The notes: generated by a model not told the origin, from the letters alone. Counted from the first letter of the stretch, positions 45,518 through 56,077 are shown. The stretch: 64,000 nt of DNA from an uncultured Flavobacteriaceae bacterium (GCA_947494325.1 CANLUS010000007.1:1-64000), one strand, 5' to 3'. Translations and numbers: made by a program.

Positions 45518-46707
45518 TAATCGTTATATACTTTTAAAGCTTCTTTCAGGATGGTTACGGAGCGAATTAAATCTTCTTTATTTAGTACATAGGCGATACG
45601 CACTTGATCTAACCCTAATCCTTTTGTCGAGTAGAACCCGGCAGCTGGAGCTACCATAATTGTTTCATTTTGAAAATCGTATTTTTCTAGTAACCATTGT
45701 GCAAAATGATCTGTATTTTCCACTGGTAATTGTGCAATACAATAAAAGGCCCCTTTCGGAGAAGCTACCTTAACTCCATCTATTTTTTGCAATTCTCTGA
45801 TAAGTGTGTCTCTTCTTTCTACATATTCCTCAATTACAGCATCGAAATAGCTTTGCGGAGTTTCTAAGGCCGCTTCACTAGCAATTAGAGCATAAGTTGG
45901 AGGGCTTAATCTGGCCTGGGCAAATTTCAAAGCTGTATTAACAACGTTCTTATTTTTGGAAACGATACAACCTATACGAGCACCACACATACTATAACGC
46001 TTCGACACAGAATCTATCACAATCGCATTTTCTTCTATAGAAGATTCTTGTAAAATAGAGTAATGGGTGAGTCCTTCATAGGCAAACTCTCGATAAACTT
46101 CATCAGCAATAAGAAAAAGATCATGTTTTTTTACCAATACCGCTAACTTTTTAATTTCTTCTTTTGAATACAAATATCCTGTTGGATTCCCAGGATTACA
46201 AATGAGAATTGCTTTTGTTTTTGGAGAAATCAACTGTTCAAAATCTTCAATAGGTGGCAATGCAAAATTATCCTCGATTTTTGATACTACAGGTACAACT
46301 TTAACACCCGAAGCGGTAGAAAAACCGTTATAGTTGGCATAAAAAGGTTCTGGTATAATAACCTCATCATCTGCATCCATAATACTACCAAAAGTAAATA
46401 GTAATGCTTCGCTGCCACCAGTAGTGGCAATAATATCCGATGCGTTCACTTGAATATCATTTTTGGCATAATACATGGCCAATTTTTTACGATATTCTTC
46501 CGAACCTTCACTTCTGGCATATGCCAGCACTTCTAAATTGTTATTTTTAATGGCGTCAAGAGCCACTTTAGGTGTTTTAATATCGGGTTGCCCAATGTTT
46601 AAATGATACACTTTAGTACCACGTTTTTTGGCATCTTCGGCATATGGTACCAATTTTCGAATAGGAGATTCTGGCATGGCGTTGCCTTTAACAGATATTG
46701 ATGGCAT
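45517..46707 (-). CDS. Pyridoxal phosphate-dependent aminotransferase (class I/II)
   Basis: Aspartate-type aminotransferase of 396 residues. AYARSEGSEEYR, ICNPGNPTGYLYS, DEVYREFAYEG and the lysine motif SVSKRYSMCGARIG (Schiff-base Lys) are evident. The substrate is not decided; relatives act on aspartate, alanine or aromatic amino acids. The frame runs upstream to 46773, but ATG 46707 (MPSISVKGNAMPESPIRKL) matches the usual family N-terminus. It precedes murB and shares its transcript. Confidence 0.94.
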   Translation of the reverse strand: MPSISVKGNAMPESPIRKLVPYAEDAKKRGTKVYHLNIGQPDIKTPKVALDAIKNNNLEVLAYARSEGSEEYRKKLAMYYAKNDIQVNASDIIATTGGSEALLFTFGSIMDADDEVIIPEPFYANYNGFSTASGVKVVPVVSKIEDNFALPPIEDFEQLISPKTKAILICNPGNPTGYLYSKEEIKKLAVLVKKHDLFLIADEVYREFAYEGLTHYSILQESSIEENAIVIDSVSKRYSMCGARIGCIVSKNKNVVNTALKFAQARLSPPTYALIASEAALETPQSYFDAVIEEYVERRDTLIRELQKIDGVKVASPKGAFYCIAQLPVENTDHFAQWLLEKYDFQNETIMVAPAAGFYSTKGLGLDQVRIAYVLNKEDLIRSVTILKEALKVYND

Positions 46708-46854
46708 ATTCGTTACAATTGTATTGAAGGACAAATTTGCGAAAATTATTTTAATGAAATTAAAAGATTTCAAAGATTTATAGAATGTTAATTTATGCTA
46801 AAAAAAATCAAGACACCTTATAATTTTTGTAAGTTTAAGTAACCAACTAAATTT

Positions 46855-48183
46855 ATGAGTAACCGGTTAAAAATAGGAGTTGTTCTTTTTACCTGCTTTT
46901 GTTGTTTGTCTTTAGTACATGGGCAGGACAATTTTAGCATTACAGGAAAGAGTAAACATCATGCAATGTCATTTAAGTTGATTAATAACTTAATCATCAT
47001 CCCCATTGAGGTTAATGGAAGTAAATTAAATTTCTTATTAGATACGGGTGTTGACAATTCTATTATGTTTAATTTAAGTGTAGAAGATTCATTGAAATTG
47101 AGAGATACTGAGAAAATTCGATTAAGAGGATTGGGTGGGGGAGATTATATCGATGCAATAAAATCTCGGAAAAATTTATTTAAAATAGGAAAAATAACTA
47201 ATGACAGTCATCTCATTTATTTAATACCTAGTAAAGATTTTGACTTCTCTTCAAAAATGGGTATTACAATTAATGGGATTATCGGAGGCGATTTGTTTAG
47301 AGACTTTGTGGTTGATATCAATTATTCATCTAAGAGGATTAAGTTTTATGATCCTAAAAAATATAATTATAAGGATTGTAAAAGATGTCAATCTTTCGAC
47401 TTACATTTCTATAAAAATAAACCGTATTTATTTTTAGATGTTGAACTATCCGACAAAGAAAGAATTGATGCAAAGCTCTTAATCGACTTAGGTGGTAGTG
47501 ATGCTCTTTGGCTATTTGATAAGTCGAGTGATAAAATAAATATTCCGGAAAAATATTTCGAAGATTACCTAGGAAGAGGCCTTAGTGGAGATATTTATGG
47601 TAAACGAAGCAAAATTGATAAAATATCGTTGGGTAATTACATATTTACAAGTGCGAACGTAGCGTATCCCGATTCGACATCTATTGAGAATGTTTACTTA
47701 CATAAAGAGCGTAATGGTACCTTAGGCTCAGAAATTTTAAAAAGATTTCGATTAATAATAGATTACCCAGGAGAAAAAATTGTCTTTAAAAACCCATCTA
47801 GTTATTTCAATGATCCTTTTGTCTATAATATGAGTGGGCTTGAAATGGCTTATAACGGTAGTATGATTGTGCCCGAGAGGAAGTCAAACTTGTTAAAAGG
47901 AGACGAAGGGAGTTCGTCTACGGTTCAGATACTCTATAGTTATGTGTACGCTCTTAAAACATCGTACGTTATTTCTGAAGTTCGGAAAGACTCGCCGGCT
48001 GATAGAGCCGGATTAAAACCCAAAGATGTGGTAATGAAGATTAATAATAGACCAACCTATAATTTTAAGTTAGAAGAAATCATACATATGTTTTCCACAA
48101 AAGAGGGTAAAAGAATTAAGCTAAACATTATGCGCGATGGTAAAAGCTTAGTGTTTAGTTTTAAACTAGAAAAAATTATATAA
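46855..48183 (+). CDS. Secreted retropepsin-like aspartyl protease with PDZ domain
   Basis: 442 residues: signal peptide (about 1-23), a retropepsin-like domain with LLDTGVDNS (D63-T-G65), a second half opening LLIDLGGSDALWLF where DTG has become DLG, and a C-terminal PDZ domain (about 365-440, DSPADRAGLKPKDVVMKINN). Two protease-like lobes in one chain is the usual arrangement in this Bacteroidota family. Whether the altered second motif is active is unknown. It is a single gene with a terminator right after the stop. Confidence 0.88.
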   Translation: MSNRLKIGVVLFTCFCCLSLVHGQDNFSITGKSKHHAMSFKLINNLIIIPIEVNGSKLNFLLDTGVDNSIMFNLSVEDSLKLRDTEKIRLRGLGGGDYIDAIKSRKNLFKIGKITNDSHLIYLIPSKDFDFSSKMGITINGIIGGDLFRDFVVDINYSSKRIKFYDPKKYNYKDCKRCQSFDLHFYKNKPYLFLDVELSDKERIDAKLLIDLGGSDALWLFDKSSDKINIPEKYFEDYLGRGLSGDIYGKRSKIDKISLGNYIFTSANVAYPDSTSIENVYLHKERNGTLGSEILKRFRLIIDYPGEKIVFKNPSSYFNDPFVYNMSGLEMAYNGSMIVPERKSNLLKGDEGSSSTVQILYSYVYALKTSYVISEVRKDSPADRAGLKPKDVVMKINNRPTYNFKLEEIIHMFSTKEGKRIKLNIMRDGKSLVFSFKLEKII

Positions 48184-48212
48184 AAAAAGCGACTCATTGA
48201 GTCGCTTTTTTT
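48182..48212. terminator. Bidirectional terminator
   Basis: AAAAAAAGCGACTCA pairs with TGAGTCGCTTTTTTT. It serves the protease gene and the convergent DUF1573 gene. Confidence 0.88.
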
Positions 48213-48228
48213 GTCTGCGTTTTATATT

Positions 48229-48717
48229 CTAATTTCCATTGTTATTGGAAACCATGCTTTTTTCCTTTTTTTCTAGAATTGATAAAGAGCTTTCTTTTTT
48301 TACCAACCCTTTAACGCGAATCACTTTTTTCGGCTCAGAGGCATTCGAAGTAATTGTAATTGTCTTAGAAATAGGTCCAACACGATTGGTATCATATTTT
48401 ACCTGAATAACACCAGAGGCGCCAGGCATAATTGGTTCTTTAGGTGCCGAAGGCACGGTACAACCACAACTACCTTTTACATTCGAAATGATAAGTGGAG
48501 ATTTTCCAACATTTTTAAATTTGAAGTCATAAATTCCTTCAGATCCTTTTTCAATAGCGCCATAATCGACGATTTTTCTTTCAAATTCAAAAACGGGCGC
48601 ATTTGGATCAACTTTTTTTACAGTTTCAACGGCTTTTTTTACTGTTGTAACTTTTTCCTGAGCATTCATTGAAATACCAAAGATTCCAATAAATAATATG
48701 ATAGCTATTTTTTTCAT
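48229..48717 (-). CDS. Secreted DUF1573 protein
   Basis: 162 residues with a signal peptide (about 1-19) and an immunoglobulin-like DUF1573 domain (about 45-145) containing FKFKNVGKSPLIISNVKGSC and GCTVPSAPKEPI, the Cys-Gly-Cys family signature. These domains are frequent in Bacteroidota periplasmic proteins; function unknown. It is divergent from valS across 122 bp. Confidence 0.92.
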   Translation of the reverse strand: MKKIAIILFIGIFGISMNAQEKVTTVKKAVETVKKVDPNAPVFEFERKIVDYGAIEKGSEGIYDFKFKNVGKSPLIISNVKGSCGCTVPSAPKEPIMPGASGVIQVKYDTNRVGPISKTITITSNASEPKKVIRVKGLVKKESSLSILEKKEKSMVSNNNGN

Positions 48718-48802
48718 TTTTAAAATATTTTAGACACGGTAAAGATACTCATTTTTATATAAAATTATAACGAACAAAGTTTTTACTTAGTATTGATAAT
48801 CG

Positions 48803-48810
48803 TAACTTTG
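48803..48810 (+). promoter_or_regulatory. -7 promoter element for valS
   Basis: TAACTTTG matches TAnnTTTG, 29 bp upstream of the valS ATG. Confidence 0.65.
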
Positions 48811-48839
48811 CAATCATTTTTTATCAAGAATTAAGCCAA

Positions 48840-51470
48840 ATGAATATTCCAGCAACATATAATGCAAGCGCAGTAGAGGATAAATGGTATAGCTATTGGA
48901 TGGAGCACAAGTATTTTCACTCGACTCCAGATGATAGAGAACCTTATACAATTGTAATTCCTCCGCCAAATGTAACAGGTGTATTGCATATGGGGCATAT
49001 GTTGAATAATACAATTCAAGATGTGTTGATTCGTCGAGCTCGTATGCAAGGTAAAAATGCCTGTTGGGTGCCAGGTACAGATCATGCATCAATTGCTACA
49101 GAGGCAAAGGTTGTTGCAAGATTAAAAGAGCAAGGTATTGATAAAAATGAATTGTCGAGAGAAGATTTTTTAAAACATGCTTGGGATTGGACACATGAAT
49201 ATGGAGGGGTGATCTTAGAGCAATTAAAAAAATTAGGTGCCTCCTGCGATTGGGATAGAACTAAATTCACAATGGATGATTCCATGAGCGAATCTGTAAT
49301 TAAAGTCTTTATTGATTTATATAATAAAGGATTGATTTATAGGGGATATCGTATGGTAAATTGGGATCCTGAAGCAAAAACAACCTTGTCAGACGAAGAA
49401 GTAATACATGAAGAGCGTCAAGGGAATTTATACTATTTACAATACGATATTGAAGATAGTGATGAAAAAGTAACAATTGCTACCACACGTCCTGAAACCA
49501 TCTTAGGAGATACGGCGATTTGCATCAATCCTAATGATGAACGTTTTATACACTTACGAGGAAAGAAGGCTATTGTACCATTATGTAATCGCGTAATTCC
49601 GATCATTGAAGATGAGTATGTAGACATTGAATTTGGGACAGGTTGTTTAAAAGTAACGCCTGCACACGATGAGAATGATAAGAACTTAGGAGATAAACAT
49701 CAATTAGAAGTGATTGATATATTTCATGAGGATGCGACACTTAATAGCTTCGGTTTACATTATGAAGGTAAAGATCGTTTTGTAGTTCGAAAAGAAATAG
49801 CAAAAGAGCTAGAAGAAAAAGGATATTTGGTGAAAATCGAACAGCACCTTAATAAAGTTGGCACCTCTGAAAGAACAAAAGCCGTGATAGAACCGCGACT
49901 GTCGGATCAATGGTTTTTAAACATGGAAGATTTGGCAAAACCGGCATTAGATGCGGTTTTGAATAAAGACGTGCAACTGTTTCCCGATAAATTTATCAAT
50001 ACATATCGTCATTGGATGGAGAATGTGAGAGATTGGAACATTTCTCGTCAGCTTTGGTGGGGACAACAAATTCCCGCTTATTTCTTTGGTGATGGAAAAG
50101 AAGATTTTGTGGTTGCAGAAACGCCTGAAGAGGCGCTAAAACTAGCGAAAGAACAAACGAAGAATCAGGCCTTAGAAATTACCGATTTAAGACAAGATGG
50201 CGATGTATTAGACACATGGTTTTCTTCATGGTTATGGCCGATGAGCGTTTTTGATGGTATTCGCAATCCAGAAAATGAAGAAATCAATTATTATTATCCG
50301 ACAAACGATTTGGTTACCGCTCCGGAAATCTTGTTTTTTTGGGTGGCACGGATGATTATTGCCGGATTCGAATATAAGGGTGATAAGCCTTTTAGCAATG
50401 TATATCTCACAGGAATAGTTAGAGATAAGCAGCGAAGAAAAATGTCGAAATCTTTGGGAAATTCGCCGAATCCGTTGGATTTAATAGAAACCTATGGAGC
50501 GGATGGGATTCGGGTTGGAATGTTGTTGAGTTCTCCAGCAGGAAATGATTTGATGTTCGATGAAGATCTATGTCAGCAAGGAAAGCAATTTGCCAATAAG
50601 ATATGGAATGCTTTTAGGCTGGTAAAAGGATGGGAGGTAAGTTCTGAAATTGAACAACCTGAGGCTTCGAAAATCGCTATTGATTGGTATGAAGCTAAGT
50701 TTCAAAAAGCGCTCGCTGAAATTGAAGATCATTTTAGTAAATATAGATTATCAGATGCTTTGATGGTGATTTATAAATTAATATGGGATGATTTTGCTTC
50801 TTGGTTATTAGAAATTGTAAAGCCTGGTTATGAACAACCGATAGATGCGATTACGTATCAGGCTATTTTAGCTGCATTTGAGAATAATCTAAAAATATTA
50901 CATCCGTTCATGCCTTTTCTTACTGAAGAAATTTGGCAGTATATAGAAGAGCGTACTCCAGATGAAGCGTTGATTGTTGCCAACTATCCTTCTAGAAAAG
51001 ACGTAAATGAAAAATTAATTGTTGATTTCGATTTTACAACGAATGTAGTTTCAGGTATTCGAACTATCCGCAAAGAAAAAAATATATCGTTTAAAGATAG
51101 CATCGAATTTTCAGTGTTGAATAATGAAAACACGACTTCCAAGTTTGATAGTGTTATTACAAAATTGGGCAATATTTCAAGCTTGACATATGTTACTAAA
51201 AAAGTAGCTGGTGCTTTGACTTTTCGAGTAAAATCAAATGAGTATTTCATTCCAGTAGCTGGAACGATTAATGTGGATGATGAAATTAAGAAGTTGACTG
51301 AAGAACTTAATTATACGGAAGGTTTCTTGAAATCGGTTCAAAAGAAATTGTCAAATGAGCGTTTCGTAAATAATGCTCCAGAGCAAGTAGTTGCTAGTGA
51401 AAAAAATAAAGAAGCAGATGCCTTGGCCAAAATTGAAACTTTAAAAGCAAGTTTGGCGAGTTTGCAGTAA
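48840..51470 (+). CDS. valS: Valyl-tRNA synthetase
   Basis: Class I synthetase that charges tRNA-Val and edits mischarged threonine. The 876 residues show the HIGH equivalent H50-MGH53, the editing domain (about 190-340, with [14 protein letters not shown]), KMSKS near residue 535, an anticodon-binding domain and the C-terminal coiled coil (about 810-876) characteristic of ValRS. It is a single gene with its own promoter element and terminator. Confidence 0.98.
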   Translation: MNIPATYNASAVEDKWYSYWMEHKYFHSTPDDREPYTIVIPPPNVTGVLHMGHMLNNTIQDVLIRRARMQGKNACWVPGTDHASIATEAKVVARLKEQGIDKNELSREDFLKHAWDWTHEYGGVILEQLKKLGASCDWDRTKFTMDDSMSESVIKVFIDLYNKGLIYRGYRMVNWDPEAKTTLSDEEVIHEERQGNLYYLQYDIEDSDEKVTIATTRPETILGDTAICINPNDERFIHLRGKKAIVPLCNRVIPIIEDEYVDIEFGTGCLKVTPAHDENDKNLGDKHQLEVIDIFHEDATLNSFGLHYEGKDRFVVRKEIAKELEEKGYLVKIEQHLNKVGTSERTKAVIEPRLSDQWFLNMEDLAKPALDAVLNKDVQLFPDKFINTYRHWMENVRDWNISRQLWWGQQIPAYFFGDGKEDFVVAETPEEALKLAKEQTKNQALEITDLRQDGDVLDTWFSSWLWPMSVFDGIRNPENEEINYYYPTNDLVTAPEILFFWVARMIIAGFEYKGDKPFSNVYLTGIVRDKQRRKMSKSLGNSPNPLDLIETYGADGIRVGMLLSSPAGNDLMFDEDLCQQGKQFANKIWNAFRLVKGWEVSSEIEQPEASKIAIDWYEAKFQKALAEIEDHFSKYRLSDALMVIYKLIWDDFASWLLEIVKPGYEQPIDAITYQAILAAFENNLKILHPFMPFLTEEIWQYIEERTPDEALIVANYPSRKDVNEKLIVDFDFTTNVVSGIRTIRKEKNISFKDSIEFSVLNNENTTSKFDSVITKLGNISSLTYVTKKVAGALTFRVKSNEYFIPVAGTINVDDEIKKLTEELNYTEGFLKSVQKKLSNERFVNNAPEQVVASEKNKEADALAKIETLKASLASLQ

Positions 51471-51494
51471 CTATTACTAACAATTGAAACTTAT

Positions 51495-51523
51495 AAGCAT
51501 CCATTTATTGGATGCTTTTTTAT
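51495..51523. terminator. Terminator between valS and the MFS gene
   Basis: Arms TAAGCATCCA and TGGATGCTTT around a short loop, followed by T's. Its T-run overlaps the stop of the convergent MFS gene. Confidence 0.88.
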
Positions 51524-52794
51524 TTCGGAATGCTTTTTCGAAACCCTATGGCTGCTAACAATCCAACGATTGGAATAATTGTAAACAGTGTAAATAAACT
51601 CTGATATTCAACAATTGTCGGATTACTACCTAACATATACCCTACGAACAAAGGCATAAAAATATCGGGGGCGAAGCCCACAACAGAAATAATACCTACT
51701 AAAGTACCCGTTAGCTGTATGGGTGTTTTAGTTTCTTCAATAATAGCAAAGTACAAGCCTCTTAAAGCATAGGTTCCTAAAGCCATAAAAATAAAAAATG
51801 AAAAAGACAGAAAAATAAGTTGATCCTTAAAAACACCAAGTCCTAAAATAGCCGAAAAGAGTATCAAAACGGTAAAACAAGGAAGAATCAATCTTGATGG
51901 AATGAACTTATCTGCGATCCAACCTACAGATATGGCTGCCAAAGGCCTTAAAAATTGAATGAAAACAGCAAAATAAGTGGCTTCCTCTAAAGAATATCCC
52001 CAGACATCTTTTGCATACGTGCCATATGTTCCTGTTAATTTATAAGCACAATACGCACAAAAAATAATTAATGAATGGTATAAAACAGTACGTTTGGTGA
52101 GTAACGACAGGGCTTTTTTCATATCAAAACGAAATTCATTCGAATTGGTTTCGATGGTTGTTTTTTTAGGCAAAGCGATCCATACTAATAAAGCAACTAA
52201 AAAAACAATTCCGGTGACAGCACCTATGATATATTGTAATGTTGTTACTTTATCGTCAAAGGTAATTATATCGCCTTTATCTGGAAATAACAGTGTTAAA
52301 ATAGTGGCGCCAAATAGAGCTATAGAAGCAGCAAAAAAGCCTCTTCCACCATCTAAAAGACCAAATGATAAACCTTGATTATGTTCGGTTCCCCATTGCC
52401 TGGTTGCCTTTATTAAAGCCGCCCAAAAAAGAAAAATCGTAGAAACACCCCAAAAGGCATATAAAATTTTTAAGCCTAATAACGAAGGAATCAAGGTCAT
52501 CCAAAACCCACCTAATGCCGTTAAAATCAAGGATACTGTTAGTAGCTTTCTAGCCGCCCATTTATCGGCAATAAAACCACCAAAAAAATAAGAAACAACG
52601 GCCGTAATTCCATATAAAGCCTGTGCTTCTCCGATTTGAGCATCAGAAATAACAAATGCTTCTCGAATAACAGGTTTGAAAACACGCATTAAAATAAAGG
52701 GTAAAAGAAAAATCGCTTCTCCAGCGATAATTAGAGCAAACATAGAGATTGCGCGATTTTTTTTTAATGGAAGCCGAAGCTTATTGTCTGACAT
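51520..52794 (-). CDS. Major facilitator superfamily transporter
   Basis: Polytopic carrier of 424 residues with twelve hydrophobic segments. The loop-2 signature reads GGFIADKWAARKLLTVSL and the mid-protein loop is long and charged. It resembles the organophosphate/nucleoside-type MFS branch by QWGTEHNQGLSFGLLDGGRG, but the substrate cannot be read. It is a single gene; a near-consensus -7 (TATCTTTA) lies about 40 bp upstream. Confidence 0.88.
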   Translation of the reverse strand: MSDNKLRLPLKKNRAISMFALIIAGEAIFLLPFILMRVFKPVIREAFVISDAQIGEAQALYGITAVVSYFFGGFIADKWAARKLLTVSLILTALGGFWMTLIPSLLGLKILYAFWGVSTIFLFWAALIKATRQWGTEHNQGLSFGLLDGGRGFFAASIALFGATILTLLFPDKGDIITFDDKVTTLQYIIGAVTGIVFLVALLVWIALPKKTTIETNSNEFRFDMKKALSLLTKRTVLYHSLIIFCAYCAYKLTGTYGTYAKDVWGYSLEEATYFAVFIQFLRPLAAISVGWIADKFIPSRLILPCFTVLILFSAILGLGVFKDQLIFLSFSFFIFMALGTYALRGLYFAIIEETKTPIQLTGTLVGIISVVGFAPDIFMPLFVGYMLGSNPTIVEYQSLFTLFTIIPIVGLLAAIGFRKSIPK

Positions 52795-52945
52795 AGTGAA
52801 GGGCTTACATATCGAAGCGGTTTAAAGATATCATTAATTATCGAATGTATCATTTTTAATGATATAATTTCATTGCCATATCAAATATAAGATGGATTTT
52901 TCATGTCGGAAAGGATAAAAGTAAATAGCTTATTTATGTTATAGT

Positions 52946-53593
52946 TCATATTGAAATGTACAATGAAAATTTAGAATTATGCTTTAACACAATGAATCTA
53001 TCTGTTAAGATTTCTATATCTAATTTCATTTTATGAGCTATATATTCAATCGTTTCTTTTCTATAGATAAATACATGTGTAGGATCTTTCCTATAATGCC
53101 AAGTATCGAAATTGATTTTATCATTATAGAGCATAGTCATTATTAGTAACGCTCCTTTCGTCTTTATAAGAGTAACGAGCCTATCAATTTCTAAAATTGG
53201 ATTGTGAAAATGTTCAAATACTTCACAACTCACGATATAATCAAAGGTATTATTTAAAACATGTTGGTCAGGAGCGAAGAACGGATCGTATTGAAGAATG
53301 TTATAGTTCTTTTTCATGAGAACACTAGAGATTACAGGGCCTGTACCACTTCCAAAATCTAATCCTTTGTCTTGAGGTGAGAAGTTCTCAAATACATAAT
53401 CGGTTATAGGCGATACAAAGTTTTGATACCTAAGGTCATTCACGTCATTATTGTGCGCTTCATATCTTGCTTTTTCGTCATCAACCGTTAAATAATGAAT
53501 GTCATTTTTTACAATAGCGCTACATGTATTACAATCAAAATAGTAAACATCTTTTTGATTTGTAAGTTCTGAACGGCAAAGTGTACAAGTCAT
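52946..53593 (-). CDS. SAM-dependent methyltransferase with N-terminal zinc ribbon
   Basis: 215 residues. The N-terminus carries CTLC and CNTC pairs (residues 3-6 and 21-24), a likely zinc ribbon. The rest is a class I Rossmann methyltransferase: LDFGSGTGP binds SAM, YDP is the acidic post-II position, and CEVFEHFHNP is the motif after beta-4. Proteins with a zinc ribbon before this domain often methylate sugars or small molecules; the substrate is unknown. A single gene in a loose region. Confidence 0.88.
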   Translation of the reverse strand: MTCTLCRSELTNQKDVYYFDCNTCSAIVKNDIHYLTVDDEKARYEAHNNDVNDLRYQNFVSPITDYVFENFSPQDKGLDFGSGTGPVISSVLMKKNYNILQYDPFFAPDQHVLNNTFDYIVSCEVFEHFHNPILEIDRLVTLIKTKGALLIMTMLYNDKINFDTWHYRKDPTHVFIYRKETIEYIAHKMKLDIEILTDRFIVLKHNSKFSLYISI

Positions 53594-53829
53594 CTTTTGG
53601 GTGGTGATGTTTATGTTGATTTTTGGTCAAATTAATTTTTCGACGGAGTGGTGCGCTAAAAATTCCTTCTATATTTTTTTGAATTTACAATATTTTTGAT
53701 AATCCACGGAATTAAAGTGTGCTTACTTTAATCGTATTGCCAACACGTACTTGAGTTAACAATTTACTTGCTTAAAGTTCTCTCTAGTTAAAAATGGAGA
53801 TTGGTGATCGTGGTGTTTAGTATGTTTGT

Positions 53830-54339
53830 TTAGATTATTTCCTTTTGAAAATAACATATTGGTCCCTGTTTATAATGTGCTGGAAGTCCCGACGTGTTTT
53901 TAAGTTTTTTGGTGCCTAAAAATTCAAATCCGAGATTTTTATAATGACGAATTAGACCCTTATTCAGACCAACCGTATCCATTCTAATATAATTCAAATT
54001 CGTTTTCTTACCAAATTCATTGGCCCAATCAACTAATTTTTTTACAAGATTGTGACCTCTAAATTCCGAGGCCGTTGCAATACGATGAATGTACAATGAA
54101 GGATCATTATTCTCCACACCCCAAATGAGCTGGTCATTTAGAGTTGTAGCCCATATACAGGCAATTTTTTTATTAAATACTAATTTCCATTGCCTGTTTT
54201 CTTTGATTTCATTTAGAATTAATTCTGTTGGGAATGTTGGCCAATAGACTTGTCCTTTGGACTTCATATAATTGGTGGCTACCTTATATAAATCGAATAT
54301 CTTCGGTATATCACTAAGTTTGCTGTTTTCTATGATCAT
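53830..54339 (-). CDS. GNAT-family N-acetyltransferase
   Basis: 169-residue acetyl-CoA-dependent transferase. The motif A stretch IATASEFRGHNLVKKLVDWA binds acetyl-CoA, with NYIRMDTVGLNKGLIRHYKNLGF after it. The acceptor is unknown. It is the last of six minus-strand genes that run from dinB at 56596; it starts 8 bp after the PNPOx-like gene. Confidence 0.9.
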   Translation of the reverse strand: MIIENSKLSDIPKIFDLYKVATNYMKSKGQVYWPTFPTELILNEIKENRQWKLVFNKKIACIWATTLNDQLIWGVENNDPSLYIHRIATASEFRGHNLVKKLVDWANEFGKKTNLNYIRMDTVGLNKGLIRHYKNLGFEFLGTKKLKNTSGLPAHYKQGPICYFQKEII

Positions 54340-54347
54340 ATATTTTT

Positions 54348-55034
54348 CTAGACGCCTTTGCTATTATCATTTTTGAATTTGTTTTCTTGATAATAATCCA
54401 ACACATGTTTTGGGATTTTTATATTTTTTGATAAACCTTCATCGGCAATTGGATATTCTGAAACTTGTTTCAAAGGAACTAAACCTGCCCAAATGTCTAA
54501 ATCATAATCTTCAGGTTCATCAGCCACTCCGACGTCTCTAATTTTGGCTGAAGCAGTTTCGATGGTCATTTCGACAACTAAGGTTCGGTTTAATTCTTGT
54601 TGGTGCATTGGTCTAATACCGTCCCAGCGACCTTTCATCATATGTTCCATGAAACAATAAAGTGCTGCTTCTTTCTCTTTCGGATTGGTCAGTTTTTTCA
54701 CAGAACCAAATAGGGAAGCGGAACGATAATTGACAGAATGGTGTAGTCCAGAACGGGCTAAAACTAAAGCATCTAAATGCATAACCGTCATGCTCATTTC
54801 TTTTGCTTCTAATAAGGCAAGCAACATTCTATTAGCTTGAGAGCCATGTAAATAAATCTTGTTGTCTTTTCTTCCATAGGCCATTGGCAATGTGATCGCT
54901 CTTTCTTGGTATATGTAACTAACATATCCTATAAAACCGGTGTCTAAAATGGTGTTGATTTTCTCAACGTCATAACTAGCCCTAATATGTCCTCGTTTTA
55001 TTCTATTTAATTTTGATTTAGGATACAATTTCAT
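54348..55034 (-). CDS. Pyridoxamine 5'-phosphate oxidase-like flavoprotein
   Basis: 228-residue FMN-binding split-barrel protein. GHIRASYDVEKINTILDTG, ITLPMAYGRKDNKIYLHGS and LVLARSGLHHSVNYRSASLFG are typical of the Nim-like/PNPOx-related group rather than genuine PdxH. These often reduce or bind small molecules. The divergent MocR/PdxR-type regulator makes a link with vitamin B6 or an amine substrate plausible. It sits 2 bp after one GNAT gene and 8 bp before another. Confidence 0.88.
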   Translation of the reverse strand: MKLYPKSKLNRIKRGHIRASYDVEKINTILDTGFIGYVSYIYQERAITLPMAYGRKDNKIYLHGSQANRMLLALLEAKEMSMTVMHLDALVLARSGLHHSVNYRSASLFGSVKKLTNPKEKEAALYCFMEHMMKGRWDGIRPMHQQELNRTLVVEMTIETASAKIRDVGVADEPEDYDLDIWAGLVPLKQVSEYPIADEGLSKNIKIPKHVLDYYQENKFKNDNSKGV

Positions 55035-55036
55035 AC

Positions 55037-55552
55037 TTACATTTTTTTTGAGAAAACAATGTTTTCATATTCTTTTTTATTGACCGAAAATTTTAAATTC
55101 CCAACATTTTTAAATTCATTTTTTTCATAGAATCGAATAGCTCTGTCGTTTTTTATATAAACAGAAAGCCACATGTTATCCGCTTGCAAAGCTTTGGCTT
55201 CTGCAACAACATAAGTTAGCAGTTGTTTTCCAATCTTTAATGGAATGAAATGATCTAAGATGAAGATTCTTTGCAACCGACAACTGTTTGATGAGGTAAC
55301 ATTTTCTTGTGGGGTGTTTAAGATAATTTTGGCGTAGCCTGCAGGCAAATCATCAACATAAACAATATAGAATACATTTTTAGGATCGTTTATTTCTTGT
55401 CGCGTTTTAGAAATTGAAAAATTCTCGTCGAGGTATTTTGCAAGATTATTCTTATCATCTATATAGTGACCATGAGATTCAAGCCATGTTAGGCGTCCTA
55501 AAAGTGCTAAAACCTCTAAATCTTTTGCGTTTGCTTTTTTTATATTAATCAT
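55037..55552 (-). CDS. GNAT-family N-acetyltransferase
   Basis: 171 residues. LQRIFILDHFIPLKIGKQLL is the acetyl-CoA-binding region, followed by MWLSVYIKNDRAIRFYEKNEF, a common GNAT ending related to spermidine or diamine acetyltransferase-like proteins. It overlaps the start region of its upstream neighbour by 8 bp, so it belongs to the same transcript. The acceptor is unknown. Confidence 0.9.
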   Translation of the reverse strand: MINIKKANAKDLEVLALLGRLTWLESHGHYIDDKNNLAKYLDENFSISKTRQEINDPKNVFYIVYVDDLPAGYAKIILNTPQENVTSSNSCRLQRIFILDHFIPLKIGKQLLTYVVAEAKALQADNMWLSVYIKNDRAIRFYEKNEFKNVGNLKFSVNKKEYENIVFSKKM

Positions 55553-55781
55553 TGTGACTCTTTTTAATCTTTAATCTTTTTATATGGTAGGCGTGCAGAA
55601 ATACTGCAATTGTACCGCCTACAATTACTGGGGTAGCGCTAATTAAAGCACCATATAAAACATAAATTGCATTAGCTATCAATGAGATGATCCTCAGTTT
55701 ATATTCGCCTTTAGTAGACATCGAATATAAATTGATTATCAAAGCTCCATAACCTATGCTGTCAATTACAATTGGACTCAT
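55545..55781 (-). CDS. Small membrane protein, YgjV/SemiSWEET-like
   Basis: 78 residues forming three hydrophobic segments (about 6-22, 30-50, 52-68). IGYGALIINLYSMSTKGEYKL and ANAIYVLYGALISATP recall the YgjV family and the single triple-helix repeat of SemiSWEET sugar carriers. It would have to dimerise to transport. The assignment is by pattern only. It overlaps the downstream GNAT gene by 8 bp and follows the DUF1272 gene by 4 bp. Confidence 0.68.
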   Translation of the reverse strand: MSPIVIDSIGYGALIINLYSMSTKGEYKLRIISLIANAIYVLYGALISATPVIVGGTIAVFLHAYHIKRLKIKKSHND

Positions 55782-55785
55782 AATT

Positions 55786-56076
55786 TTACCTTTTTTCTGG
55801 AGGAATGTTCTTAAAGTGATCTGTATTAATTTTGGTTTTTTCTAGATTTTTTGGCTTGAAGATTTGTTTACTTGAAGCAGGATGTTTTTCAATTTCCCTT
55901 TTTGGACGAATAGGGCGTTCAGCAAAATTACCAGAACAATTTGGACAAACATTTTCAAAGATTTCTATCGCACATGTTTTGCAATATGTGCATTCAAAAG
56001 AACAAATCATTGCTTCCGTAGTAGTGTTCGATAATACTTTATTGCAATGTTCGCAATTGGGCCTAATCTCTAACAT
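55786..56076 (-). CDS. DUF1272 zinc-ribbon protein
   Basis: 96-residue protein starting MLEIRPNCEHCNKVL, with Cys pairs CEHC, CSFECTYCKTC and CPNC that would bind two zinc ions, then a basic C-terminal tail. This is the DUF1272 family, function unknown. An in-frame ATG at 56121 would overlap dinB, but 56076 matches the conserved N-terminus and lies 1 bp past the dinB stop. Confidence 0.87.
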   Translation of the reverse strand: MLEIRPNCEHCNKVLSNTTTEAMICSFECTYCKTCAIEIFENVCPNCSGNFAERPIRPKREIEKHPASSKQIFKPKNLEKTKINTDHFKNIPPEKR

Positions 56077-56077
56077 A

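Noticed and set aside
48814-49092. Minus-strand frame opposite the start of valS
   Set aside because: It covers the conserved HIGH region of valS in antisense and the product resembles no protein family.
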